This document shows, in pieces, positions 44,467 to 56,600 of a stretch of 64,000 bases of DNA. The notes under the pieces were generated by a model, which had not been told where the DNA came from, did not search any database, and saw nothing but the letters and a program-made list of their open reading frames with translations. Both the position numbers and the translations under genes were made by a program. The stretch is from assembly GCA_028339155.1 (NCBI GenBank), contig JAOLBK010000008.1:47689-111688 (forward strand), read 5' to 3'. The stretch comes from Litorivicinus sp. (lineage in GTDB: Bacteria > Pseudomonadota > Gammaproteobacteria > Pseudomonadales > Litorivicinaceae). Within the stretch, counting starts at the first letter, position 1. The number at the start of each line of letters is the position of its first letter.

Positions 44467-45151
44467 GCGACGTATTATTGTCGCTTTAGATGTTTCTGAT
44501 GCGGCATCACTTGAACAAGTTGTTTTTGCAATCCCTCCTGAGGTTTGTAGACTGAAAATTGGAAAGGAATTATTCACCGCACTTGGTCCTCGGTCCGTAG
44601 AGATTTGTCACCGCGCAGGGCATGAAGTTTTCTTAGATCTAAAATTTCACGACATTCCAAATACTTGTGCGATGGCGGTCAGGGCAGCAGCCCGATTGGG
44701 CGTGTGGATGGTTAATGTACATTGTTCAGGGGGTGGCGATATGCTCCAGGCTGCGAGCGATGTCTTGATGGGTGAGAGCCATCGGCCACTTTTGGTTGGG
44801 GTTACTGTCCTTACGAGTATGGATTCTGAGAGTTTGCGGGAAGTGGGCGTGCTGAGATCAGTAGAAGATCAGGTCTGTGCCTTCGCAGCCTTGGCATCAG
44901 ATGCAGGCTTAGATGGTTTGGTGTGTTCAGCGAAAGAAGCTTTTGATTTGAGAGCTTTATACGATGCAGATTTTTGTTTGGTGACACCGGGTATTAGGCC
45001 GGCTTGGGCTGCAGCGAATGATCAGTTGCGTGTAGCAACGCCACATGAAGCCATAGTTGCTGGTTCTGATTATTTAGTAATTGGGCGCCCAATTACGCAA
45101 GCCAAGGATCCAAGAGCAGCATTGGATCGCATTATTAGAGAACTTGGATAG
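44459..45151 (+). CDS. pyrF: Orotidine 5'-phosphate decarboxylase
   Basis: 230 residues. The catalytic D-x-K-x2-D array is in FLDLKFHDIPNT, with IVALDVSDAASL at the N-terminus and LVTPGIRPAW and DYLVIGRPI in the phosphate-binding loops. It makes UMP in pyrimidine synthesis. It overlaps lapA by eight bases and ends the gyrA-to-pyrF block. Confidence 0.96.
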   Translation: MIERRIIVALDVSDAASLEQVVFAIPPEVCRLKIGKELFTALGPRSVEICHRAGHEVFLDLKFHDIPNTCAMAVRAAARLGVWMVNVHCSGGGDMLQAASDVLMGESHRPLLVGVTVLTSMDSESLREVGVLRSVEDQVCAFAALASDAGLDGLVCSAKEAFDLRALYDADFCLVTPGIRPAWAAANDQLRVATPHEAIVAGSDYLVIGRPITQAKDPRAALDRIIRELG

Positions 45152-45403
45152 GCCATCCTGGTTTGGTTGAAAGGCCCGTTGGGACCTACATTCTTTCGTC
45201 CTTATTCTTGAATGCAATCATTTATTCGATGCTTATGTATTTGCCAGCTCTAGCTATGAGGTAGGCTAGTATATCGATTCTTCTGAGCGTGCAAGGTGCT
45301 ATTTGCTGTATCTATTACTGAGCACGCTGAATTACGATAAATTTTTTTCGGGTGATGGTGCAACTGATTTACTGAGGTCAATCGTTAAATCAATGCGAGG
45401 GAC

Positions 45404-45432
45404 TTGACGAAGCCGGCTCAAATCATTACAGT
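45404..45432 (+). promoter_or_regulatory. Sigma70-type promoter of tRNA-Asn
   Basis: TTGACG (45404-45409), a 17-base spacer, then TACAGT (45427-45432), ending 17 bases before the tRNA. The discriminator after the -10 is GC-rich (TCGCGCC), typical of stringently controlled stable-RNA promoters. Confidence 0.7.
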
Positions 45433-45449
45433 TCGCGCCGTTCGTGAGT

Positions 45450-45525
45450 TCCGCGATAGCTCAGTTGGTAGAGCAGAAGACTGTTAATCTTTTGGTCGCA
45501 GGTTCGAGTCCTGCTCGCGGAGCCA
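45450..45525 (+). tRNA. tRNA-Asn (anticodon GUU)
   Basis: A 76-base cloverleaf with encoded CCA. Acceptor TCCGCGA pairs with TCGCGGA, the anticodon loop is CTGTTAA, and the T-arm contains GGTTCGAGTCC. It reads AAC/AAU. Confidence 0.97.
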
Positions 45526-45625
45526 GTTTTTTTCGACCAGCCCATAAAAATTCTAAAACTCGCTCCGCAAATCGATGCTCGAGCGAGTACAATACTGGTT
45601 TCATTTTCCGCCATTTGGTTGCTTC

Positions 45626-47665
45626 GTGAGTCACGATCACTCTTATCCATTCAAAATTGTATCCGATTTCGAACCGGCTGGTGATCAGCCGGAGGCAATC
45701 CGAATGCTGATCGAAGGCGTGCGAGCGGGGCTTGCTCATCAGACCCTCTTGGGTGTTACTGGCTCTGGTAAAACATTTACCGTCGCCAAGGTCATTGAAG
45801 CTGTCAAGCGCCCGACTATCGTGATGGCTCATAACAAAACGTTGGCTGCGCAACTTTACGGAGAGTTTAAAGAATTTTTCCCCAAAAATGCTGTTGAATA
45901 CTTTGTTTCTTATTACGACTACTACCAGCCTGAGGCTTACATGCCTGCTAGCGATACTTTCATAGATAAAGATGCGTCAATTAATGAGCATATTGAGCAA
46001 ATGAGACTATCTGCCACAAAAGCTTTACTTGAACGCGATGATGTAATCATCGTGGCAAGCGTGTCGTCTATTTATGGGTTGGGTGATCCTCAGGCATATC
46101 ACGAGATGGTTTTGCACTTGACCCCAGGTATGGTGATTGACCAGCGCCAAATTATAAGACGATTAGCAGAGCTTCAATATAAGCGAAATGACATGGATTT
46201 TAGTCGCGGTGCGTATCGAGTTCGCGGTGATGTGATTGATATTTTCCCAGCAGAATCAGATCGTGAGGGTGTTCGAGTTGAATTGTTTGATGATTCTATT
46301 GAGCAGCTATCTTACTTCGATCCACTGACAGGCCAGGTTCTCCGGAAAGTGCCAAGATTGACTGTGTATCCCAAAACGCATTATGTAACTAGTCGAGACC
46401 GCTTGGTAAATACGCTGGATGATATTAAAGATGAACTAAAGAATCGTCTCACTCAATTTCGTGAACAAGGCAAGCTATTAGAAGCTCAGCGACTAGAACA
46501 ACGGACTAAGTTTGATTTAGAAATGATTGCTGAGCTTGGTTACTGTCAAGGCATCGAAAATTATTCCAGATACTTATCGGGCCGTCTGAATGGAGAGGCC
46601 CCGCCAACGCTTTTTGATTATCTTCCTCCTGACGCTTTGTTAATTATTGATGAATCGCACGTAACTGTCCCGCAAATTGGTGGAATGTATCGGGCTGATC
46701 GTTCGAGAAAAGAAACCTTGGTTGAATACGGTTTTCGTTTGCCCTCTGCTTTGGATAATCGGCCACTAAAATTTGAAGAGTGGGAGACCTTGGCGCCACA
46801 GATGATTTTTGTATCCGCAACGCCGGGTGTTTATGAGGCCGATCATCAAGCCCAGGTCGCTGAGCAGGTGGTTCGCCCCACGGGGCTCGTAGACCCAATG
46901 ATTGAGGTGCGCCCAGCTAGCACGCAGGTCGATGATTGCCTCAGTGAGATAGGTGATGTGGTAGCAAGAGATGAACGAGTCTTGGTGACTGTGCTGACGA
47001 AGCGCATGGCCGAAGATCTTACTGATTATATGATGGAGCATGGGGTTAGGGTCCGTTACCTGCATTCGGATATAGATACCGTGGAGCGTGTCGAAATCAT
47101 ACGTGATCTCCGGAAAGGCGTGTTTGACGTCTTGATAGGTATTAATCTTTTGCGTGAAGGCCTGGATATGCCAGAGGTCTCATTGGTCGCAATTATGGAT
47201 GCTGATAAGGAGGGTTTTTTGCGTTCGGATCGCTCGTTAATACAAACCATGGGCCGAGCAGCGCGGAACGTTAACGGTAGGGCAATTTTGTATGCAGATC
47301 GAATTACAAACTCTATGCAGCGCGCCATGGATGAAACTGATCGTCGACGAAACAAACAACTGGAATTCAATGATAAGCATGGCATTACTCCTCAGACAAT
47401 TCGTAAGCGCATCGATGATGTAATGGGCGGAGCGCACGGGGGCGCGCGAGGTGCTAAAGGTCGTAAAGCCAAGGATAAAAAAGATGGCATCGAATTGGAA
47501 TCGTTGTTGCCGATTAATCCTCAGGCGCTTTCGCCAGCCCAGCTCGCCAAACAGATTACTCGGCTCGAGAATGATATGTTGAAGGCTGCAAAATCACTCG
47601 AGTTTGAGAAAGCTGCTGCGATCCGTGATGCTGTCGCTGAATTACAGTCTTTGGCGTTTAAATAA
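45626..47665 (+). CDS. uvrB: Excinuclease ABC subunit B
   Basis: 679 residues from the GTG at 45626; an earlier frame start (45575) adds non-family residues. Helicase motifs are [13 protein letters not shown] and the DESHV box; the beta-hairpin region [17 protein letters not shown] inserts between DNA strands. The C-terminal UVR/UvrC-binding domain is [20 protein letters not shown]. UvrB verifies lesions and loads UvrC in nucleotide excision repair. Confidence 0.97.
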   Translation: MSHDHSYPFKIVSDFEPAGDQPEAIRMLIEGVRAGLAHQTLLGVTGSGKTFTVAKVIEAVKRPTIVMAHNKTLAAQLYGEFKEFFPKNAVEYFVSYYDYYQPEAYMPASDTFIDKDASINEHIEQMRLSATKALLERDDVIIVASVSSIYGLGDPQAYHEMVLHLTPGMVIDQRQIIRRLAELQYKRNDMDFSRGAYRVRGDVIDIFPAESDREGVRVELFDDSIEQLSYFDPLTGQVLRKVPRLTVYPKTHYVTSRDRLVNTLDDIKDELKNRLTQFREQGKLLEAQRLEQRTKFDLEMIAELGYCQGIENYSRYLSGRLNGEAPPTLFDYLPPDALLIIDESHVTVPQIGGMYRADRSRKETLVEYGFRLPSALDNRPLKFEEWETLAPQMIFVSATPGVYEADHQAQVAEQVVRPTGLVDPMIEVRPASTQVDDCLSEIGDVVARDERVLVTVLTKRMAEDLTDYMMEHGVRVRYLHSDIDTVERVEIIRDLRKGVFDVLIGINLLREGLDMPEVSLVAIMDADKEGFLRSDRSLIQTMGRAARNVNGRAILYADRITNSMQRAMDETDRRRNKQLEFNDKHGITPQTIRKRIDDVMGGAHGGARGAKGRKAKDKKDGIELESLLPINPQALSPAQLAKQITRLENDMLKAAKSLEFEKAAAIRDAVAELQSLAFK

Positions 47666-47679
47666 ACAAGGAAGTGGCT

Positions 47680-48588
47680 ATGTCGATTCGTTTTGCGCCC
47701 GCAGTAATGAGCTTGTTTGGTCTTTCATTGGCCTGGCGTACGGTGCCTGATTTAGCAGGATGGAGTGGGCCCTGGGATGGGCTGATGTCTATTGGAGTGG
47801 TGCTTATTGGCTTAATTATCCTCGGTTCTATGACGGTGCATTTGGCTAGTAGGGGCGTCTTGATGCAAGTATTGAATGATCCTCAGCTTAAAGTTTTGCC
47901 TGCATGTTTAACTGTGAGCTTGATGTTGTTGTCTGCACTATTGGCCCCGCACATGCCAGAACTCGCACGGATTCTGATTTGGACGGCCAGTATTGCGCAC
48001 TTCGTTTTATTGATTTGGCTCATTAATGGTTGGTTCCGTGGTGGCAACTCCCTCGAGGCAGTGTCACCTGTTTGGTTTATTCCAGTGGTCGGAAATGTTG
48101 TTATCCCGGTTGGTGCGATGGCGACTAATGAGGTGATGCTTGCTTGGTTCGGATTTTCTGTTGGGATTAGTCTCTGGTTGATGTTGTCGCCAGTGGTATT
48201 TTTGAGGCTAGTGCATGGCAAGCCAATGGCTACTGAGCAGGAGGCTTCCCAAATAATTCTTATCGCCCCACCAGCGATTGGCTCGGTGTCTTGGTCGTTG
48301 ATTGGGGCGGAGATGGGTCCATTGCCTGGAATAATATTAATGTCTGTGGCATTCTTTTTGTTGTTGGCTCTACTCCCTTTGATTTGGCGAATTTTTAGCC
48401 GTTCGTTCGTTCCACCGAACTGGGCGTTTGGATTTCCACTGGCGGCACTTAGTACATGTCTTGCCATTCATGGTGTGTTGCTTGATCGTGAAATATTGAT
48501 GATTGCATCGGTGTCCATCCTTCTGTTCGTGACAGTGATTGTTGGTTGGTTATTGCTTGGATCGGCCCGAATCTTGGTGAAGACCTGA
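47680..48588 (+). CDS. TDT-family (SLAC1/TehA-like) membrane transporter
   Basis: 302 residues from the ATG at 47680 (AAGGAAG seven bases upstream). About ten hydrophobic segments fill the protein, with RFAPAVMSLFGLSLAWR and the family motif PVWFIPVVGNVVIPVGA. The group contains TehA, the malate permease Mae1 and plant SLAC1 anion channels. The substrate, probably an anion or dicarboxylate, cannot be read from sequence. It is 14 bp from uvrB and may be co-transcribed. Confidence 0.85.
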   Translation: MSIRFAPAVMSLFGLSLAWRTVPDLAGWSGPWDGLMSIGVVLIGLIILGSMTVHLASRGVLMQVLNDPQLKVLPACLTVSLMLLSALLAPHMPELARILIWTASIAHFVLLIWLINGWFRGGNSLEAVSPVWFIPVVGNVVIPVGAMATNEVMLAWFGFSVGISLWLMLSPVVFLRLVHGKPMATEQEASQIILIAPPAIGSVSWSLIGAEMGPLPGIILMSVAFFLLLALLPLIWRIFSRSFVPPNWAFGFPLAALSTCLAIHGVLLDREILMIASVSILLFVTVIVGWLLLGSARILVKT

Positions 48589-48690
48589 GAAAGTTTTGGT
48601 CGTATTCAAACTGCCAGCTAGGTCGATTTTATGGATTGTGTGCCCAAGACCCTCTATCGGGGTGAGAACATTGCGGTTTGTTGCTTGGTT

Positions 48691-48739
48691 CAGGGGTTGT
48701 TCCTGACTCCAGGGGTTGTTCCTGACTCCAGGGGCTTGC
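48691..48739 (+). repeat. 19-bp tandem repeat, 2.5 copies
   Basis: CAGGGGTTGTTCCTGACTC occurs twice head to tail (48691-48709, 48710-48728), followed by a partial copy CAGGGGCTTG. Each unit contains a small inverted repeat (CAGG...CCTG). It lies just upstream of the tRNA-Val promoter. Confidence 0.9.
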
Positions 48740-48767
48740 TTTACAACAAAAGCCAAGGCTGTATACT
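48740..48767 (+). promoter_or_regulatory. Sigma70-type promoter of tRNA-Val
   Basis: TTTACA (48740-48745), a 16-base spacer, then TATACT (48762-48767), 12 bases before the tRNA. The GTATACTT core is identical in the tRNA-Pro promoter. Confidence 0.7.
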
Positions 48768-48779
48768 TCTGCCGTCTTT

Positions 48780-48856
48780 AGGCGCGTAGCTCAGTTGGTT
48801 AGAGCGCCACCTTGACATGGTGGAGGTCGTTGGTTCGATTCCAATCGCGCCTACCA
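48780..48856 (+). tRNA. tRNA-Val (anticodon GAC)
   Basis: A 77-base cloverleaf with encoded CCA. Acceptor AGGCGCG pairs with CGCGCCT, the anticodon loop TTGACAT is closed by CCACC/GGTGG, and the T-arm contains GGTTCGATTCC. It reads GUC and GUU. Confidence 0.97.
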
Positions 48857-48908
48857 AAGACAATCAAACTAGACCGGCCTTTGGTGTAGGTCATCTATCG
48901 GAGTTGGA

Positions 48909-50849
48909 ATGCCAGTAATTACTCTTCCTGATGGATCAAAGCGTACATTTGATGAGCCGATTTCCGCTATGGACGTCGCTCTATCTATCGGGCCCGGGCT
49001 CGCCAAAGCGACTATCTGTGCGCGCGTAGATGGGGAATTGAAAGATGTGTCTGATGTGATCAGCAGTGATGCGCATGTATCCTTGATTACGCAGAAAGAT
49101 CGTGAGGGTCTTGAAGTTATTCGTCATTCTTTTGCGCATTTGGTCGGGCACGCTGCAAAACAATTATTTCCGGGCATTAAAATGGCCATCGGGCCGGTGA
49201 TTGAGAATGGATTCTATTATGACGTCGATTACGAGAGACCGCTGATACTTGACGACCTCGAAGTGATCGAAAAGCGAATCAGTGATCTGATTAAGCTTGA
49301 TTATTTGGTGATTAAAGAATGGTCTTCACGAGAGCATGCTATTTCCTTATTTACCGAGCGCAATGAAACCTACAAACTCGAGATAATCCGGGATGATATT
49401 CCAGATGATGACAATCCAATAGGGCTATACCATCATCAAGAATATACGGATATGTGCCGTGGGCCACATGTCCCAAGTACCAGCTTTCTTCGTTACTTCA
49501 AGTTAACTAATGTGACCGGTGCCTACTGGCGTGGTAAGACAGAGAATAAACAGCTCCAACGCATTTATGGGATTGCATTTACATCTAAAGCCGATCTTGA
49601 TGCTCATCAAAAATTTCTTGAAGAGGCGGCTAAGCGAGATCACCGAAATCTATCGAAAACATTGGATTTGTTTCATTTACAAGAAGAAGCGCCAGGCATG
49701 GTTTTTTGGCATCCTAATGGATGGTCAATCTATCGTGTTTTGGAAGATTATATTCGCGAACGTCTCAAGTATGCTGGTTATCAGGAAATTCGGACTCCGC
49801 AATTAGTAGATCAAAAATTATGGGAAGCATCTGGTCATTGGGATAAGTACCAAGAAAATATGTTCCTAACATCCAGTGAGAGTCGTGACTATGCTGTGAA
49901 GCCGATGAACTGCCCGTGTCATGTGCAGGTTTATAACAAGAAGATTACTTCTTATCGCGAATTGCCGATTCGTTTGGCTGAATTTGGCTCATGCCATCGG
50001 AATGAGCCTTCCGGTTCATTGCATGGTTTAATGCGCGTTCGGAATTTCGTCCAAGATGATGGGCACATTTTTTGTACCGAAGGCCAGATTATTGATGAAG
50101 TAAAAATGTTTAATCAATTATTGACTGAGGTTTATCAGCATTTGGGTTTTGACGAGATGATCGTCAGAATCTCTTCACGTCCTGAAAAACGGGTCGGAGA
50201 TGATGAAACCTGGGACAAGGCTGAGAAGGCGTTATCCAGTGCTCTGAACGAGTTAGATGTTGCTTGGGAAGAGTTGCCGGGTGAGGGAGCGTTCTACGGG
50301 CCAAAAATTGAATATTCGCTCAAGGATTGCCTCGGTCGAGTATGGCAGTGTGGAACAATGCAGGTAGATTTTTCGATGCCTGGCCGTCTTGGGGCGGAAT
50401 ATGTGGCTGAAGACGGATCTCGAAAGATTCCTGTAATGCTGCATAGGGCAATTCTTGGAAGCCTAGAACGCTTCGTAGGAATACTCCTCGAAAACACCGC
50501 GGGCTTCCTATCGCCGTGGCTTTCACCAACTCAGGCAGTAGTGCTCACAATCACTGATGCACAGCATGTCTACGCCAAAGAAATTGAAAATTTACTTGTT
50601 GCTCAAGGTCTTCGAGTGAAATCAGATTTGCGCAATGAGAAGATCGGCTATAAAATCCGGCACCACACTTTACAGCGAGTGCCATATCTTTTGGTGGTCG
50701 GTGATAAAGAGGTGGAAAATCAGCAAGTGGCTGTGCGAACTAGATCAGGTGAAGATCTAGGTGCTATGGATGTGAGTGCTTTTATAAGTATGTTGCAAAC
50801 AAATATTAGCGCTGGCGGCCGTTTTGAAATGAATTCGGAGATAAAGTAA
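48909..50849 (+). CDS. thrS: Threonyl-tRNA synthetase
   Basis: 646 residues: N-terminal TGS domain ([20 protein letters not shown]), editing domain with [16 protein letters not shown] and the zinc/editing region [13 protein letters not shown], class II catalytic core with [10 protein letters not shown] and [15 protein letters not shown], and a C-terminal anticodon-binding domain. The ATG follows GGAGTTGG. It charges tRNA-Thr and clears Ser-tRNA. Its stop codon shares one base with the infC start. Confidence 0.97.
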   Translation: MPVITLPDGSKRTFDEPISAMDVALSIGPGLAKATICARVDGELKDVSDVISSDAHVSLITQKDREGLEVIRHSFAHLVGHAAKQLFPGIKMAIGPVIENGFYYDVDYERPLILDDLEVIEKRISDLIKLDYLVIKEWSSREHAISLFTERNETYKLEIIRDDIPDDDNPIGLYHHQEYTDMCRGPHVPSTSFLRYFKLTNVTGAYWRGKTENKQLQRIYGIAFTSKADLDAHQKFLEEAAKRDHRNLSKTLDLFHLQEEAPGMVFWHPNGWSIYRVLEDYIRERLKYAGYQEIRTPQLVDQKLWEASGHWDKYQENMFLTSSESRDYAVKPMNCPCHVQVYNKKITSYRELPIRLAEFGSCHRNEPSGSLHGLMRVRNFVQDDGHIFCTEGQIIDEVKMFNQLLTEVYQHLGFDEMIVRISSRPEKRVGDDETWDKAEKALSSALNELDVAWEELPGEGAFYGPKIEYSLKDCLGRVWQCGTMQVDFSMPGRLGAEYVAEDGSRKIPVMLHRAILGSLERFVGILLENTAGFLSPWLSPTQAVVLTITDAQHVYAKEIENLLVAQGLRVKSDLRNEKIGYKIRHHTLQRVPYLLVVGDKEVENQQVAVRTRSGEDLGAMDVSAFISMLQTNISAGGRFEMNSEIK

Positions 50850-51391
50850 TCAGAAGAGCACAACCCAAGGGTGCGCCGGGTGAAAAGCGCACATTGATCA
50901 ACGAAGAAATTCGGGCGCCGCAGGTGCGGCTGATCGGCCCAACTGGGGACCAAATCGGATTGGTGAATACTAGTGATGCCTTGGTGGCTGCTAGGGAAAA
51001 CGAACTCGATCTTGTGTTGATTGCAGAGTCATCTGATCCGCCAGTTGCCAAAATCATGGATTTTGGTAAGCGGGTGTATGAAGAGAAAAAGGCCAAGGCT
51101 GTTGCTAAGCAAAAGCAACACCACATTCAGGTCAAAGAAGTCAAGTTTCGTCCGGGAACGGACGTTGGAGACTACCAGGTCAAACTACGCAACCTGGTGC
51201 GTTTCCTTGAGGACGGCGATAAGGCCAAGATAACCATTCGGTTTCGTGGTCGAGAAATGGCCCACCAACAACTCGGCATGCAAATGCTCGAGCGGGTGGA
51301 AAAGGACCTCGAAGAGCATGGAATTGTGGAAGCGCGCCCTAAATTAGAGGGTCGTCAGATGATCATGGTCATAGCGCCGAAAAAGAAATGA
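50849..51391 (+). CDS. infC: Translation initiation factor IF-3, AUC start
   Basis: 180 residues if translation starts at ATC 50849-50851, which shares its A with the thrS TAA. CGGAG (50836-50840) lies eight bases upstream, and the residues gained ([14 protein letters not shown], then INEEIRA) match the IF-3 N-terminus. The first ordinary start codon, TTG 50894, has no comparable ribosome site and would cut off that segment. The N-domain ([14 protein letters not shown]) and C-domain ([18 protein letters not shown]) are intact. Rare AUU/AUC starts let IF-3 repress its own mRNA. Confidence 0.93.
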   Translation: MRRAQPKGAPGEKRTLINEEIRAPQVRLIGPTGDQIGLVNTSDALVAARENELDLVLIAESSDPPVAKIMDFGKRVYEEKKAKAVAKQKQHHIQVKEVKFRPGTDVGDYQVKLRNLVRFLEDGDKAKITIRFRGREMAHQQLGMQMLERVEKDLEEHGIVEARPKLEGRQMIMVIAPKKK

Positions 51392-51426
51392 GAGAATTTA
51401 TCTCTAATGCGGAGTAAAAAGGAACT

Positions 51427-51624
51427 ATGCCGAAACTGAAAAGTAATTCCGGCGCGTTGAAGCGCTTTAGGCCGACTGCTAAGGGCTTTAAACACAAGCA
51501 GTCTTTTCGTAGCCATATTTTGACCAAGAAGTCGACCAAGCGGAAGCGCCATCTGCGCGGCACGTTAATGGTAGCAGCTGCTGATATTAAGCTGATTCGT
51601 CGAATGCTTCCTGGGGTTAGGTAA
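51427..51624 (+). CDS. rpmI: 50S ribosomal protein L35
   Basis: 65 residues, the family length. [20 protein letters not shown] and the basic [12 protein letters not shown] are typical. It is 35 bp downstream of infC and 12 bp upstream of rplT, the universal infC-rpmI-rplT order; L20 repression of this pair is known in E. coli. Confidence 0.97.
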   Translation: MPKLKSNSGALKRFRPTAKGFKHKQSFRSHILTKKSTKRKRHLRGTLMVAAADIKLIRRMLPGVR

Positions 51625-51636
51625 AAGGAGAGACTC

Positions 51637-52005
51637 ATGCCAAGAATTAAACGCGGTGTAACCGCGCGTGCTAGTCACAAGAAAATACTGAAGCTTGCAA
51701 AAGGATACTATGGTGCTCGTTCTCGGGTATTCCGAGTTGCCAAGCAAGCTGTTATTAAAGCTGGCCAATATGCCTATCGTGATCGACGTCAGAGAAAGCG
51801 CCAATTTAGAGCACTTTGGATTGTTCGTATTAATGCTGGTGCACGTGAGTGTGGGTTGAGTTATAGCCGCTTTATTAACGGGTTGAAAAAAGCCAATATC
51901 GAGATGGATCGTCGTGTACTTGCAGATCTTGCAATGCATGAGAAAGCGGCCTTTGCGGTAATTGCAGAGCAGGCAAAGCAGGCACTGGATCAAGCGAGCG
52001 CTTAA
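51637..52005 (+). CDS. rplT: 50S ribosomal protein L20
   Basis: 122 residues, slightly longer than usual (about 118). [36 protein letters not shown] and [20 protein letters not shown] are conserved. L20 is an early assembly protein and a translational repressor of its operon. The gene is followed by a strong terminator. Confidence 0.97.
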   Translation: MPRIKRGVTARASHKKILKLAKGYYGARSRVFRVAKQAVIKAGQYAYRDRRQRKRQFRALWIVRINAGARECGLSYSRFINGLKKANIEMDRRVLADLAMHEKAAFAVIAEQAKQALDQASA

Positions 52006-52032
52006 TCTTAATCCTTCGGGGTGACTGAAGGG

Positions 52033-52067
52033 AAGGCCGCCTGGACATCCTCCTCGCGGCCTTTTTT
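52033..52067 (+). terminator. Intrinsic terminator after rplT
   Basis: AAGGCCGC (52033-52040) pairs with GCGGCCTT (52056-52063), leading into a run of T to 52067. A smaller stem (CCTTC...GAAGG) lies just before it. It separates rplT from pheS, although read-through or attenuation into pheST is possible. Confidence 0.9.
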
Positions 52068-52084
52068 ATGTGATTGGACTTTGA

Positions 52085-53104
<1,020 letters not shown>

Positions 53105-53106
53105 AT

Positions 53107-55476
53107 ATGAAAATAAGTATTTCTTGGCTACGAAGCTTATGTCCAACTGATATTTCTGTTGATGAAACGATTAGTCGTTTGACGATGGCAGGTCTTGAAG
53201 TAGATGGAATGGAGCCTGCTTCGACTGATTTTCATGGCATTGTAGTGGGTGAGATTTTGGCAGTTTCGCCTCACCCAAAAGCGGACAAGTTACATGTATG
53301 CAATGTCGATGATGGGTCACAGACTGTGCAAATAGTTTGTGGGGCTGCCAATGTGCGCGTTGGATTGAAGGTCCCTCTGGCAAAAGTCGGTGGTCAAGTG
53401 GCTTCCGGAGTTGAGATTAAACAGTCTGAGATTCGGGGCATTGAGTCTAATGGCATGCTTTGTGGTGCCGACGAACTTGGATTATCAAGCGAGCAGACGG
53501 GTCTGATGGAGTTGCCGGAAGATTTGTCGGCAGGCACTGATTTTGCCGACACACTGGGTCTTCCAGATACTATAATTGAGGTGGACTTGACCCCTAATCG
53601 GGGTGACTGTTTATCAGTTACTGGACTTGCTAGAGAGCTTTCAGTGCTGACTGAGACTGTTTTTCGGGAGGTTTTAATTCTTCCTGTTGCATCCGAAACT
53701 GACACGCAGGTCCATGTAACTTTGAGTGCGAAGTCCGGCTGCCCCAGCTATGTTGGGCGGGTGATTCATGGTGTCGATGTGAGTCGCCCGACGCCTTTAT
53801 GGATGTCAGAGCGTTTAAGGCGCTCTGGTATCCGATCGATTGATGCAGTTGTGGATATTACGAATTACGTGATGTTGGAGCTGGGTCAGCCGATGCATGC
53901 TTTTGATCTTCTTCAGCTCAAAGGCGGGATTGAGGTCCGATTCTCCAGAGTGGGAGAATCAATACGATTATTGGATGGTAAAGAGTTGATTTTATCAGAT
54001 GATGTTTTGGTGATTGCAGACCAGGAGAGAGCTCTTGCGTTGGCCGGCATTATGGGGGGAGAATTTTCAGGAATCTCCGAGGAAACTACCTCTGTATTTT
54101 TGGAGAGCGCGTACTTCAATCCGCTCACTATTGCGGGTAAAGCGCGTCGGTTTGGTTTGCATACAGATGCATCAGCCCGCTTTGAACGGGGCGTTGACTG
54201 GAGGTTATCTGAGCATGCTTGTGAGCGTGCGACTCGATTAATGCTTGATATTTGTGGTGGCAAGCCCGGTCCAGTCGTTGTGACTCAGGATGAAGAATCT
54301 TTGCCGGCTGTGACCGAAGTGATTTTGACAGAACGACGTATAAGTCAGCAATTACGCATTACCTTGGCGCCAGAGCGCGTCCACAACATATTGTCATCAC
54401 TTGGATTTGGCGTTGAGCGCATCGAGAAAGGATATCGCTGTGTTGTGCCGAGTTGGCGCTTTGATATATCAATTGAGCAAGATTTGATTGAGGAATTGGC
54501 TCGCATCTATGGCTATAACAATTTACCTACGTCTCTTCCAGCGCAGGCCCTTTCGATGGCTTCGGTGCCTGAGGCTATCACGCGTGTATCGCGCTTGAAA
54601 TCTTACTTGGTGGATCAAGGTATCCAAGAGGCGATCACATACAGTTTTGTTGATCCAGCCGTTCAAAAAATACTCGGCGATGGTCACCCTGGCGTAAGTT
54701 TAGCTAATCCCATTGCCTCGAATATGTCAGAAATGCGGCGGTCCTTATTGCCGGGACTTGTCGAAGCGGTACGCTACAATGTAAATCGACAAGCATCTAG
54801 TATTCGGTTATTTGAAACTGGTCAGTGTTTCGTTGAGTGTAATGGGGGGTTGGATCAGTCCGAGAGACTGGGGATCGCGCTCTACGGCCAATCAACTGCC
54901 TTACATTTTAGCGGGTCACGTGGGATTGATTTTTTTGACCTGAAAGGCTTTATTGATGAGCTTTCGATGATGAATGGTGGTGTATCGCTTCAGTGGGAGC
55001 CGGGCGCACATCCATCGATGGCGCCTGGTCAGACTGCTTGCATTCGCAAAGGAGGTTTGGTGCTCGGCGTGGTCGGTCGATTGCACCCCCGTCTGTCGCG
55101 TGAGTTAGATCTGCCAAAACCACTTTATCTCGCTGATTTGGCGCTGTCATCTCTGACTGAGGGTCAAGTAACTGCTTTTAAAGAAATTTCGAGGTATCCT
55201 CGGGTAAACCGAGATTTGGCGATTTTAGTTTCGGAAGCAGTGGAGTGGCAGGCCGTTTTAGATGTCATTATTGAAGTTGGTGATCGGCGGATAGGTGAAG
55301 TCGAATTATTTGATATCTATCGGGGTCCAGGCGTAGCTGATGGTTATAAGAGCTTGGCATTGTCGATTAAGATACAGGATTTGGAAGCGACCTTAGAAGA
55401 TGTAGCTGTCCAGGTCCTAGTTGATGAAGTGGTATCTCGATTGCAAAGCCGTTTGGGCGCAGAATTAAGGAGTTAA
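53107..55476 (+). CDS. pheT: Phenylalanyl-tRNA synthetase beta subunit
   Basis: 789 residues: N-terminal tRNA-binding OB domain ([20 protein letters not shown]), B3/B4 editing domain ([20 protein letters not shown], and [12 protein letters not shown]), B5, a catalytic-like core, and a C-terminal anticodon-binding domain ([16 protein letters not shown]). The length is close to E. coli PheT (795). Confidence 0.97.
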   Translation: MKISISWLRSLCPTDISVDETISRLTMAGLEVDGMEPASTDFHGIVVGEILAVSPHPKADKLHVCNVDDGSQTVQIVCGAANVRVGLKVPLAKVGGQVASGVEIKQSEIRGIESNGMLCGADELGLSSEQTGLMELPEDLSAGTDFADTLGLPDTIIEVDLTPNRGDCLSVTGLARELSVLTETVFREVLILPVASETDTQVHVTLSAKSGCPSYVGRVIHGVDVSRPTPLWMSERLRRSGIRSIDAVVDITNYVMLELGQPMHAFDLLQLKGGIEVRFSRVGESIRLLDGKELILSDDVLVIADQERALALAGIMGGEFSGISEETTSVFLESAYFNPLTIAGKARRFGLHTDASARFERGVDWRLSEHACERATRLMLDICGGKPGPVVVTQDEESLPAVTEVILTERRISQQLRITLAPERVHNILSSLGFGVERIEKGYRCVVPSWRFDISIEQDLIEELARIYGYNNLPTSLPAQALSMASVPEAITRVSRLKSYLVDQGIQEAITYSFVDPAVQKILGDGHPGVSLANPIASNMSEMRRSLLPGLVEAVRYNVNRQASSIRLFETGQCFVECNGGLDQSERLGIALYGQSTALHFSGSRGIDFFDLKGFIDELSMMNGGVSLQWEPGAHPSMAPGQTACIRKGGLVLGVVGRLHPRLSRELDLPKPLYLADLALSSLTEGQVTAFKEISRYPRVNRDLAILVSEAVEWQAVLDVIIEVGDRRIGEVELFDIYRGPGVADGYKSLALSIKIQDLEATLEDVAVQVLVDEVVSRLQSRLGAELRS

Positions 55477-55480
55477 AAAG

Positions 55481-55786
55481 TTGGCAGCACTTACAAAAGC
55501 AGATTTATCTGAACACTTGAATGATGTGGTTGGTTTAAATAAGCGTGAAGCCAAGGAATTGGTAGATTTGTTATTTGATGAACTTCGGGGTTCATTGATT
55601 GACGGACAGCCAGTTCGATTATCCGGATTTGGTAACTTTGAGCTGAGAGACAAGAGTGAGCGCCCCGGTCGCAACCCGAAAACTGGGGAAGAGGTTCCGG
55701 TGAGCGCGCGTCGAGTGGTGACATTTCGGGCTGGCCAGAAGCTCCGTTCGCAGGTAGAACGATACCATCCAGTGGATAATGAATGA
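55481..55786 (+). CDS. ihfA: Integration host factor subunit alpha
   Basis: 101 residues from the TTG at 55481 (AAGGAG upstream). [20 protein letters not shown] at the N-terminus, [20 protein letters not shown] and [18 protein letters not shown], with the DNA-intercalating proline, identify IhfA. It partners IhfB. It follows pheT by four bases and overlaps the MerR gene by four, the conserved pheST-ihfA-merR order. Confidence 0.97.
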   Translation: MAALTKADLSEHLNDVVGLNKREAKELVDLLFDELRGSLIDGQPVRLSGFGNFELRDKSERPGRNPKTGEEVPVSARRVVTFRAGQKLRSQVERYHPVDNE

Positions 55787-56154
55787 GTACGGTCGATCTT
55801 TTCGATGATGATTTGCCTCAAATACCCGATAGGGTCTATTTCACGATTGGCGAGGCAAGTCGATTGTGTGGTGTTAAGCCGCACGTGCTTCGGTACTGGG
55901 AGCAGGAGTTCGAGGGCCTCGAACCCGACAAGCGTCGGGGGAATCGCCGGTACTACCGCTATCAAGATCTAATCATGATCCGACGGATCCGTTCGTTGGT
56001 TCATCAAAAGGGTTTTACGCTTGCTGGTGCGAAGTTAAGAATTCAAGAAGAGGATGGGGTTCGGGTTGAGGCAACGCAGGATAACTCGAAGGGAATGGCT
56101 CTTCGTGAGGTTATTCGAGATTTAGAGCACGTCCGTCGGTTGCTGTCCGATTAA
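55783..56154 (+). CDS. MerR-family transcriptional regulator
   Basis: 123 residues: a MerR winged helix ([40 protein letters not shown]) and a short C-terminal helix ([15 protein letters not shown]) without the metal-binding cysteines of classic MerR. This YcgE/CadR-free type is regularly found after ihfA, but its effector is unknown. The tRNA-Pro promoter lies within its last codons. Confidence 0.92.
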   Translation: MSTVDLFDDDLPQIPDRVYFTIGEASRLCGVKPHVLRYWEQEFEGLEPDKRRGNRRYYRYQDLIMIRRIRSLVHQKGFTLAGAKLRIQEEDGVRVEATQDNSKGMALREVIRDLEHVRRLLSD

Positions 56155-56167
56155 GACGCTGTATACT
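56140..56167 (+). promoter_or_regulatory. Sigma70-type promoter of tRNA-Pro
   Basis: TTGCTG (56140-56145), a 16-base spacer, then TATACT (56162-56167), nine bases before the tRNA. The -35 overlaps the end of the MerR gene. GTATACTT is shared with the tRNA-Val promoter. Confidence 0.68.
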
Positions 56168-56176
56168 TTTGGTTCT

Positions 56177-56253
56177 CGGGGCGTGGCGCAGTCTGGTAGC
56201 GCACTTGCATGGGGTGCAAGGGGTCGTAGGTTCAAATCCTGCCGTCCCGACCA
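56177..56253 (+). tRNA. tRNA-Pro (anticodon GGG)
   Basis: A 77-base cloverleaf with encoded CCA. Acceptor CGGGGCG pairs with CGTCCCG, the anticodon loop ATGGGGT is closed by CTTGC/GCAAG, and the T-arm contains GGTTCAAATCC. It reads CCC and CCU. Confidence 0.97.
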
Positions 56254-56600
56254 AGTTCAAATTCGAACAGTATTAATGGTTTAGATTCTTAAATATTTAA
56301 TTTTATGTGACCGATGTGAGTGACCGTTTTGGCTGAGTCTGTCTTAGTAATCGACTGCCTCTGAAGAAGTGAAGAGAGTATCCATCTGAATTTATTTCAT
56401 CTAATTTCTAGTGATTAGCGACAAGCAAATTATTTTCAGGGCGAGCCACTTGCTGTTCTCTTAATATGTGGGTTGTTCGAATTATCTCATTTGGGTAATT
56501 TCAGTGTGACTGAAGAGTAGCGAGTATTCATTGCGAATCTCAAGTAATTTTTGTAAAAGTACAGAGAAGGTCATTCATCTAAAATAGATTTGCCGTTGAC
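56254..56600. other. Intergenic upstream of cspA, no gene
   Basis: AT-rich and without a plausible frame, RNA gene or terminator. It leads to the cspA promoter. Confidence 0.5.
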
